Source: CAVUPF01 sp963743285
GTDB lineage: Bacteria; Actinomycetota; Thermoleophilia; Solirubrobacterales; 70-9
NCBI GenBank assembly: GCA_963743285.1
Contig: CAVUPF010000002.1
Coordinates: forward strand, 310,001 to 374,000
Direction of reading: 5' to 3'
DNA length: 64,000 nucleotides
Shown here: positions 50,388 to 58,359 of the stretch, one piece after another
Layout: every line of letters starts with the position of its first letter
How positions within the stretch are numbered: position 1 is the first letter of the stretch
Translations under genes and position numbers: made by a program
The notes under the pieces: model-generated
The model's database searches: none
Told to the model about the DNA's origin: nothing
What the model saw: the letters and a program-made list of their open reading frames with translations, nothing else

Positions 50388-53300
50388 AGCCGATGCGCAG
50401 CAGTCTCGTCGGGCTAATTGCCGTCGCTACGCTCGCCGCAGCGGCGCTCCTCTTCTCCGTTGTCCCGTCTTCGGCGGCGGCCGCGGAAGAGAAAGTTGTA
50501 GCTGGACCGAACGTCGGAACAGGTACTGCCACACCGAATCCTGCCAACAACAGCGCAAGGGTCTACGGTCGCGACAACGGACTCGAAGCCTACGAATACG
50601 TCTCATGCGTGTTTGAATACGGCACAAACACCTCCTACAACCTCGGCTCTGTTCCATGCATCGACCAGGAATGGACAAATTTCCCCCATACTGTCTACGC
50701 CGAATTGAAAGGCCTTCAACCAGGAGCCACATACCATTATCGACTCGCTGCCAATATCGGCAATGGCGTCGAAACGGGGCCGGATGAGAGCTTTACCGAG
50801 GTGCAAACGCAGGAGAACCCCGGCGTCCCGATCAATCTGTATGCCGCCGAACCCTCCTCGACCCAGGCGGGCGGGCATCCGAATATCACGACTGTCTACT
50901 TTAACCCCGAACGCAACAAATTGGGCTTTCCCGGCCCGTGTTTTTGCCAGGACCCCGAAAACGTCGTCAACCAGTTGCCGACGGGCGTGATCGGTGATCC
51001 GCACGCCGTTCCGTATTGCACTCTTGCTCAGCTGACCGAACACCGCTGTCCGCCGGATAGTCAAGTCGGCTATCTCTGGAATGTTCTCTATGAAGCGTTT
51101 TTCTTCTCACCGGTCTACAACGTCGAACCGGACTCCGATCAGGCGGGATTGCTTGGCTTTGAATTTCCGTTCACCAACTCTTCTGCGTTCATCGAACTCA
51201 GTTCGAGGACCGGCAGCGACTATGGCCTGAATGCGACGGTGAAGGGTATTTCGCAGATCGTTCCTCCCGAAGGGGCGCAGATCACGCTTTGGGGGGTTCC
51301 CGCCGACCCCTCCCACAATGCCTTTCGCCTTCAATTTGAAGCACATTGCAGCGACACATACGCTCCGGAGGTAGAAGCGGAAGGATCCAGAGCTCCGTGC
51401 ACTGGAACCGGGGCAGTCTCCACAGCGCCGCGGGTTCCGTTTCTCGACAATCCGACTGCTTGCGGCGAGCAACTGACCTCCAGGATTGAAATGCTCGCCC
51501 ACAATGGGGGGATTAGCGAAGACTTCGCACCCTACGCCGCTACGACCGGCTGCGATCAGCTCTCGTTTAACCCCAGCCTCTCAGCCCAGCCGACTACCGG
51601 AGAGGCTGACACCCCGTCGGGGCTAGAAGTCGATCTGAGCGTCCCGCAGGACGAGAGCCCCGAAGCCCCCTCACCATCGGAGATTCGTGCCCTTACGGTG
51701 AAGCTTCCGGAAGGCTTCTCGATTAACCCCAGTGCCGCAGATGGCAAGACCGCCTGCACCGATGAAGAAGCGCGGCTCGGCACTCCCGAAGAAGCGCAGT
51801 GCCCCGAAACGGCGAAGATCGGCACTCTCTCGCTCAACAGTGCGGCCCTCCCCGCTCCGATACCCGGCTTCGTCTATTTGCTTTCCCCTCAGAAGGGTGA
51901 TCGTTACCGGATTCTTCTCTCGGCCAACGGCTTTGCTACCCACGTCAAGCTTCTTGGCTCGATTACTCCCAATCCACAGACGGGCCAGCTGATCACGTCC
52001 TTTCCGAACCTCCCGCAGAGCCCGCTCACCGATTTCACGATCCATTTCTTCGGATCCGAAAAGGGCCTCCTTGCCACGCCAACCCAGTGTGGCACCTACC
52101 CGGTTGAAAGCACCTTTACGCCATGGGACGCCTCTCTTCCTGAACAAAGCGCCACGCAGTTCTTCACGCTTAACTCCGGTCCGGACGGGGCACCTTGCCC
52201 CGGGACGACTCGGCCATTTACCCCGAGTTTCAAGGCGTCTTCCGCCAACGGTACCGCAGCCGCCCACACCCCCTTTTCCTTTGAACTCACCCGGCCTGAC
52301 GGCGATCAAGACCTAAGCGCAGTGAACGTCAAGACGCCTCCGGGCCTCTCGGCGACACTGGCAAGCATCCCCTACTGCTCTGACGCGGCTCTAGCCGCCG
52401 CCGCGCAGGCGAGCTACTCCGGCCTTGAAGAGGAGTCAAACCCCAGCTGTCCAGCCGCCTCCCAGATTGGCACCGCCCAAACCGGCGCCGGCGCCGGTAC
52501 GAATCCGGTCTACCTTTCCGGCAGGGTCTATCTCGCAGGCCCGTACAAGGGCGCGCCGCTTTCTCTCGCGGTAATCACCCCGGCGGTGTCGGGACCATAC
52601 GATCTCGGCAATGTGGTCGTGCGCACCGCGCTCCATATTAATCCCGAAACGGCCCAAATCACCGCTGTCTCCGATCCCCTTCCCCAGATCCTTGAAGGCA
52701 TCCCATTACGTTTGCGCTCAATCCGCATCGCCCTCGACCGTCCAAATTTCACACTTAACCCCACAAACTGCGATCCATCCTCCGTCAACACGGAAGTCTT
52801 CGGCAACCAGGGCGCCCTCGCCACTCCCTCAGAACACTTCCAGGTCGCGAATTGCCGCGTCCTTCCCTTCGCTCCCAAGTTCGCCATGCACCTCTCAGGC
52901 TCCACTAAACGCGCCGGCAACCCTGCCGTGTACGCCGACCTCAGCTTCCCCAGCGGCGGCCCCTACGCCAACGTCTCTCGCACCGCGGTCACCCTACCGT
53001 CCACCGAGCTTATTGACAACGCCCATATCAAGAACCCCTGCACCAAAGTCGAGTTCTTTGAAGGAAATACTCCTGGTGAACGTTGTCCGGCAGGCTCAGA
53101 TGTCGGCTACGCCAAGGCCCAGACGCCCCTCCTTGAAAAGCCCCTGGAAGGCCCCGTCTACCTGCGCACCGGCGGTGGCCACAAGCTTCCTGACATAGTT
53201 GCCGCCCTAAACGGCCAGATCGATATCGCCCTCGATGGCCATGTCGATGAGGTCCGCGGTGGCATCCGGACCACCTTTGAAACTGTACCCGACGCTCCGG

Positions 53301-53524
53301 TTACCAACTTCACCCTCAGCCTCGATGGCGGCGGCAAGGGGCTCCTTCAAAACAACACCAGTCTGTGCTCGCGTTCACTGCACGTCGGCGTCGTCATTAC
53401 GGGACAAAACGGAAAAGAAGTTGATCAGTCTCCAGGTCTTGGCACGCCCTGCGCCAAAACCAAGAAAAGGAAGCGCCACAGCCAGCCTCACGCCAAAAGA
53501 CATCATCAAGGGGCACGAAGGTGA
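50384..53524 (+). CDS. surface protein B1': 'GGHPN' secreted protein, subtype I
   Basis: 1046 residues from GTG 50384. Signal peptide about 5-32 (LIAVATLAAAALLFSVVPSS). Unlike B1 it has one fibronectin-like module (about 45-135, ATYHYRLAANIGNGVETGPD) before the SSTQAGGHPNITTVYF region. Then CFCQDPENVVNQLPTGVIGD, module 1 (VKLPEGFSINPSAADG, FVYLLSPQKGDRYRILL, SFPNLPQSPL) and module 2 (PPGLSATLASIPYC, CPAASQIGTAQTGAG, VYLAGPYKGAPLSLAVITPA, NFTLNPTNCDPS). Tail KTKKRKRHSQPHAKRHH. Paralogue of B1 at 10353. Confidence 0.88.
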   Translation: MKPMRSSLVGLIAVATLAAAALLFSVVPSSAAAAEEKVVAGPNVGTGTATPNPANNSARVYGRDNGLEAYEYVSCVFEYGTNTSYNLGSVPCIDQEWTNFPHTVYAELKGLQPGATYHYRLAANIGNGVETGPDESFTEVQTQENPGVPINLYAAEPSSTQAGGHPNITTVYFNPERNKLGFPGPCFCQDPENVVNQLPTGVIGDPHAVPYCTLAQLTEHRCPPDSQVGYLWNVLYEAFFFSPVYNVEPDSDQAGLLGFEFPFTNSSAFIELSSRTGSDYGLNATVKGISQIVPPEGAQITLWGVPADPSHNAFRLQFEAHCSDTYAPEVEAEGSRAPCTGTGAVSTAPRVPFLDNPTACGEQLTSRIEMLAHNGGISEDFAPYAATTGCDQLSFNPSLSAQPTTGEADTPSGLEVDLSVPQDESPEAPSPSEIRALTVKLPEGFSINPSAADGKTACTDEEARLGTPEEAQCPETAKIGTLSLNSAALPAPIPGFVYLLSPQKGDRYRILLSANGFATHVKLLGSITPNPQTGQLITSFPNLPQSPLTDFTIHFFGSEKGLLATPTQCGTYPVESTFTPWDASLPEQSATQFFTLNSGPDGAPCPGTTRPFTPSFKASSANGTAAAHTPFSFELTRPDGDQDLSAVNVKTPPGLSATLASIPYCSDAALAAAAQASYSGLEEESNPSCPAASQIGTAQTGAGAGTNPVYLSGRVYLAGPYKGAPLSLAVITPAVSGPYDLGNVVVRTALHINPETAQITAVSDPLPQILEGIPLRLRSIRIALDRPNFTLNPTNCDPSSVNTEVFGNQGALATPSEHFQVANCRVLPFAPKFAMHLSGSTKRAGNPAVYADLSFPSGGPYANVSRTAVTLPSTELIDNAHIKNPCTKVEFFEGNTPGERCPAGSDVGYAKAQTPLLEKPLEGPVYLRTGGGHKLPDIVAALNGQIDIALDGHVDEVRGGIRTTFETVPDAPVTNFTLSLDGGGKGLLQNNTSLCSRSLHVGVVITGQNGKEVDQSPGLGTPCAKTKKRKRHSQPHAKRHHQGARR

Positions 53525-56500
53525 TCCCGCGCGCACGAGAAGCACGCCGCGCGGACGCCGTGAGCCAAGCGGGATCGAAGCGCCGATCCGGCTCTCGCGT
53601 CCTTTCCGTCACCCTTGCCGGCGCGATTGCGATCGGACTCGCTACCGCTAGTCCGGCTGCCGCCAAGCAGACCCACCTTTACCTGTCCACCTTTGGGAAC
53701 GAAATCCTCTCGGGACCAACCGGGATAGCGATCGATAACTCCTCCTCAGCATCGGCGGGCGATGTCTACGTCGTTAATGGCTCAAGAGTCAGCAAATTCA
53801 GCGCCGAAGGCAAAGAACTTGCTCAGATAGAAACGGCGAACCTCTCCGCGTGTCATGGCTCAGAACCCTTCTCATCCCTCTTTGGGGTAGCGGTTAGCCC
53901 GTCCAACGGCGACCTCTACGTCGCCGATGCCGGTGCGGGCACCGTGAGCGCCTTTACTCCGGCAGGGGAATGCATATTCCAGAGAGACCTCGGCGGCTCA
54001 CCGCACGGCGTGGCGGTTGACCCATCTCAGGGCGCAGAAGGAACGTTATACGTCGCCAACGACGGTACTCGCAGAATGGAAAGCTTCAACGCAACCAGCG
54101 GTGCTGCAATTACCAGTTTCGAAGGAAATTTCGGAGGCGCCGTCACGATCGGGGTTGATTCGTCAGGTGACATCTACGTGGCTTCTTATTACGGGGAAGT
54201 TGTCGAGTACGGCTCAAAAGGAGAATGCATCGACACCTGCACCTCAATCGACTCAAACGCTCCATCGGCCGTTGCCGTTGACCCCACCGACGGGCATATC
54301 CTTGTCGAGGAAGGCGCCTACACGGTGAACGCACGAACCGCTGAGTTTGAACCGTCGATAGCAGGTGCGATCGCAACATTTGGCCAGGGGACGATGAGCG
54401 GCCCGTTCAATCAAGGTGAATCCTATGGTGTCGCTGTCAATGCGAAAACCGGACACGTATACGTCAGCAGCTACTACAATGGCAACGTCAATGTATTCGG
54501 TCAGCTGATCACGGTCCCAAGTATTAGCGGCATCGCTGCTACTAACCTCACCCCGACCTCGACTGCCGTGTCCGCAACGGTTTCACCAGACGCCGAACAC
54601 GGCGGCGGCGAAATCACTGGCTGCCAGATTGAATATGTCACGGAAAAGGCCTTCAATGAAACCCAGTTTTCTAAATTAGCTTCAGGCGGCTCAGTCAAAT
54701 GCAGCCCATCCACTCCGTATTCGGCATCGCAAAAAGTCACCGCCAACCTGACCGGACTCACGCCCTCTGCTACCTACCATTATCGAGTTGATGCAACGAA
54801 CAGTCAAGGAACCAACTACGGCGAATACGGCGAAGAAAACACATTTACCAGTCTTCCTGCCGTCGCCGAATTAAAGACCGAAGCGGCTACGGACATTACT
54901 CCGACTGGCGCTACGCTAAATGGTTCGTTCGTTGGAAACGGCGAAAACACGGAATACTACTTCGAGTGGGGCACGGAACAAGGCTCCTACAAGCAAAGGA
55001 CACCTCTGCCTCCCGCTGACGGGGGTTCCCCAACGGGTCCTGCAGCGACGAAGGTTTCATTTGATCTCACAGAACTGATCCCGAATACGACTTATTACTA
55101 CCGAGTCGTCGCTATTAATCACGTCGGCACTACGATATCGAGCAACGAAGATTCGGTTGCCACGCCCGCTGCGGTGCCTGCAATTGACGGCGAGTCAGTG
55201 ACGGACGTTCACTCAGAAGGCGTAATAATTCAAGCGCGGATCAATCCCGGCGGGGCCGAAACTGAATACCATTTTGAATTTGGAACTACCGCCGCTTACG
55301 GAACGAGCGTTCCGGTTCCCTCTGCAAGTGCTGGTTCGGGACGTGTGTTTGGAAGTGTCCAGGCCCAACTTAGCGGCCTCGCGCCCGGTACGACCTACCA
55401 TTACCGACTGTCCGCTACGAATTCATCGGGTACTACTTTCGGCGCCGACCGGACCTTCACCACCTTTCCCTTTGTCTCAAAGCTAAACGAATTATGCAAG
55501 AACTCCCTCGCGCGCCAGCAGACCGGTGCCTCTGGGCTGCTTGACTGCCGCGCCTATGAGATCGTTTCGGCCGCCAACACCGGCGGCTATCCGGTCGAGG
55601 CCACCCAGGCAGGGGAAGGGGAAGTTTCGCCGTTCGGTGGCTACCCAGAAGCCGAAAGCCCCGCCAGGGTCCTCTACACGGTCAATCACGGCGCCATTCC
55701 CGGTACCAATCATCCGACCAACAAGGGCGATGATCCCTACGTCGCCACCCGCAGCGAAAAAGGCTGGTCAACTGAATACGTCGGAATCCCGGCCAACAAC
55801 CCATTTGCTAGCGAACCCTTCTCCTCGGCCCCCTCGGGGGCGAGCGGGGGCCTTGAAACCTTCGCCTTCGGCGCGCCCGGGGGCTGCTCGCCCTGCTTTG
55901 AAGGCGGCTATACCGGCATCCCGGTCCGCCTCCCAGACGGCAAACTCGTCCAGGGCATGGCCGGCTCACTTGACCCTGGTCCCACCGCCAAGTCCGCCGG
56001 CTACATCGCCAAAGACCTCTCCGCCGATGGCTCGCACTTCGTGTTTGGCTCCAAGTCTCGCTTTGAGCCCGAAGGCAACGAAGGCGAAGTCTCGATCTAT
56101 GACCGAAACCTGAGCACTGGCGAAACCCACGTTGTCTCCAAGACGCCGAGCGGGCAAACGATGAAAGAATCCGGTTCAGAAATCGGCGAGCTCGACATCT
56201 CAAATGACGGCTCCCACATCCTGCTCGGACAGCTGGCCGAAGAAAAGCACGGCGCCAAGTTCTGGCATCTCTACATGAATATCGGCGATTCTGAAAAAAC
56301 GATCGCCCTCACGCCTGGTGCCGTCAAAGGCGTCGCCATTGACGGGATGAGCGCCGATGGCGAAAAGGTCTTCTTCTCCTCTGAAGAACACCTCACCGGC
56401 GAAGATGAACAGCACAGCGGCGCCGACATATTCGTGTGGTCCAGGCAAGGCGAAGAGCAGGGTCACCCTCTGTCCCTGATCTCCACCGGCACCGAAGGCG

Positions 56501-58359
56501 ACGCCGAAACCTGCGACCCGGTTTCCAATACGAGCCACGAACATTGGAACGCCATCGGCAAAGAAGAAAACTGCGGTGATGTCGCGATCGGAGGAGGCGG
56601 GGGCGTCGCATCCGGGGACGGGACGATCTACTTCCTCTCACCGAGCCTGCTCGCCGGCTCTGAAGAACCACAGGACGGAGTCAAAAGCGCCCCCAACCTC
56701 TACGTGGCCCGCCCCGGGCAGGCCCCGCGCTTCGTGGCGACCCTGGAGTCCTCGCTAACCGGGCCATTGCAGTCAAGACATCCCCTTTTGCGCGGTATCG
56801 GGTCCCTCTCAAGCCCGAGCTTTGTCGCGACGGATCCCTCAGATGGTGACGTCTACGTGGCCGAAGGAGAAGCGGTTTATAAGTTCGACTCCGCCGGTAA
56901 CCCCGTAGCCGCTTGGCACGAAAACGGCAAGCTGTCACTGGGAGGCATCATCGGCATCGCCACCGACCCCTCCAACGGCGACCTCTATGCCGGCGTGGGG
57001 GGCGAAATCAGAGAGTTCACTCCCTCTGGCAGCTTGATCAGGACATTTAGCAATGAAACTAATGGCTATGCCAATGGCATCGCGGTCGATCCGGCCGGAA
57101 ATGTCTATGTCTATGACTCCTTTTATCACTTTGTCGCAAAACTCAGCAGCAGCGGAGAAAGTTTGGGAACGGTCCTCTCTAACCTAACGGCCACTGGCAT
57201 TGCGAGTGACCCCTCCAATGGCGACCTCTTCATTGACGAAGAAGGCACCTCGGTCATCCGCTACACGTTCAGTGGCTCCGGCGAAGTGATTGGCGCAAAG
57301 ACCGTCGCTTCGGAACTCTCAAACGCCAGAGGCTTGGCAATCGATGCCGCCCACAACATCTACGTCGATGAGGGCGGGGAAGTTCTCGAGTTCAACTCCT
57401 CGGGCAAAGAAGTGAGCGTCCAAATCGGCGCCGGACTCCTTCACAGCTCAGTTGATGTTGCGACCAGCTCCAGCGGCGATCTTTTTGTCGGCGATCCAGC
57501 TCATGCCAACCTCGCCGAGTTCGGCCCCTCTGAACCAAGTCCGAACCCACGGACCGACAACCCTGTCGTGGTTGACTCGGTCAGTGATCCCAATACCCGC
57601 GATACAGCTGACTTCCAAGTAACGCCATCAGGTGAATTTGCCATTTTCTCGACGACCTTACCCCTAAATGGGGAAGAAGGATCTGGATACCCGGAGGTCT
57701 TCCGCTATGACGCCGCCGATCAGAAACTGGACTGCGCGTCTTGTGACCCGTCCGGTGCGAAGGTCACTGGTGGCGCCTCGCTTGCCGCCAACGGCTCCAG
57801 CCTCACCGAAGCAGGTCAGGTCTTCTTTAACTCCGAAGCCCCGCTTGAGCTTCGTGACGACGACAACCGCACCGACGTATATGAGTGGGAGCCGCAGGGT
57901 ACGGGTACCTGCGAAGCGGACAGCACGAGCTTCAGCTCAGCATCAGGCAATTGCATCGGGCTGATCTCGGCAGGCTCGAGTCCGTTTGACTCGAGCCTGC
58001 TTGGAGTGAGCGCCAACGGCACCGATGCCTACTTCTTCACCCGCGACACGCTGGCCCCCCAGGATGAAAATGGCGAGTTGGTGAAAATCTATGACGCTCG
58101 CGTGGAAGGCGGCTTCTTTGTCACCCCAGAAATACCGCTCTGCAAGTCCTCCGATGAGTGCCACGGCCCGGGAAGCTCCCCGCCCCCTTCCCCCGGCTTC
58201 CACATCAATGACGGCAGCACCGGCAATGAAGCCCCAACCACGCCCGCCAAGAAGTGCAAGGCAGGATTCCTCGTCAAGCACGGTCGCTGTGTCAAGAAGC
58301 CCAGCCCCCACAAGCACCACAACAAGCGAGCTAAGCGCCGTCGGGGAGGCAGCAAATGA
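53521..58359 (+). CDS. surface protein A2': family A protein with an extra propeller inserted in its C-terminal domain
   Basis: 1612 residues from GTG 53521. Signal peptide about 23-49 (SVTLAGAIAIGLATASPAAA). NHL repeats to about 340; three fibronectin-like modules (340-650); C-terminal domain from about 656 (CKNSLARQQTG, LLDCRAYEIVSAANTGGYPV, CSPCFEGGYTGIPVRLP). Between about 1076 and 1351 (DNA 56750-57575) a second NHL block is inserted (GDVYVAEGEAVYKFDSAGNP, GDLYAGVGGEIREFTPSGSL) that A2 lacks; the domain then resumes with DTADFQVTPSGEFAIFST as in A2. Ends CKAGFLVKHGRCVKKP and a His/Lys/Arg tail. Confidence 0.88.
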   Translation: MIPRAREARRADAVSQAGSKRRSGSRVLSVTLAGAIAIGLATASPAAAKQTHLYLSTFGNEILSGPTGIAIDNSSSASAGDVYVVNGSRVSKFSAEGKELAQIETANLSACHGSEPFSSLFGVAVSPSNGDLYVADAGAGTVSAFTPAGECIFQRDLGGSPHGVAVDPSQGAEGTLYVANDGTRRMESFNATSGAAITSFEGNFGGAVTIGVDSSGDIYVASYYGEVVEYGSKGECIDTCTSIDSNAPSAVAVDPTDGHILVEEGAYTVNARTAEFEPSIAGAIATFGQGTMSGPFNQGESYGVAVNAKTGHVYVSSYYNGNVNVFGQLITVPSISGIAATNLTPTSTAVSATVSPDAEHGGGEITGCQIEYVTEKAFNETQFSKLASGGSVKCSPSTPYSASQKVTANLTGLTPSATYHYRVDATNSQGTNYGEYGEENTFTSLPAVAELKTEAATDITPTGATLNGSFVGNGENTEYYFEWGTEQGSYKQRTPLPPADGGSPTGPAATKVSFDLTELIPNTTYYYRVVAINHVGTTISSNEDSVATPAAVPAIDGESVTDVHSEGVIIQARINPGGAETEYHFEFGTTAAYGTSVPVPSASAGSGRVFGSVQAQLSGLAPGTTYHYRLSATNSSGTTFGADRTFTTFPFVSKLNELCKNSLARQQTGASGLLDCRAYEIVSAANTGGYPVEATQAGEGEVSPFGGYPEAESPARVLYTVNHGAIPGTNHPTNKGDDPYVATRSEKGWSTEYVGIPANNPFASEPFSSAPSGASGGLETFAFGAPGGCSPCFEGGYTGIPVRLPDGKLVQGMAGSLDPGPTAKSAGYIAKDLSADGSHFVFGSKSRFEPEGNEGEVSIYDRNLSTGETHVVSKTPSGQTMKESGSEIGELDISNDGSHILLGQLAEEKHGAKFWHLYMNIGDSEKTIALTPGAVKGVAIDGMSADGEKVFFSSEEHLTGEDEQHSGADIFVWSRQGEEQGHPLSLISTGTEGDAETCDPVSNTSHEHWNAIGKEENCGDVAIGGGGGVASGDGTIYFLSPSLLAGSEEPQDGVKSAPNLYVARPGQAPRFVATLESSLTGPLQSRHPLLRGIGSLSSPSFVATDPSDGDVYVAEGEAVYKFDSAGNPVAAWHENGKLSLGGIIGIATDPSNGDLYAGVGGEIREFTPSGSLIRTFSNETNGYANGIAVDPAGNVYVYDSFYHFVAKLSSSGESLGTVLSNLTATGIASDPSNGDLFIDEEGTSVIRYTFSGSGEVIGAKTVASELSNARGLAIDAAHNIYVDEGGEVLEFNSSGKEVSVQIGAGLLHSSVDVATSSSGDLFVGDPAHANLAEFGPSEPSPNPRTDNPVVVDSVSDPNTRDTADFQVTPSGEFAIFSTTLPLNGEEGSGYPEVFRYDAADQKLDCASCDPSGAKVTGGASLAANGSSLTEAGQVFFNSEAPLELRDDDNRTDVYEWEPQGTGTCEADSTSFSSASGNCIGLISAGSSPFDSSLLGVSANGTDAYFFTRDTLAPQDENGELVKIYDARVEGGFFVTPEIPLCKSSDECHGPGSSPPPSPGFHINDGSTGNEAPTTPAKKCKAGFLVKHGRCVKKPSPHKHHNKRAKRRRGGSK

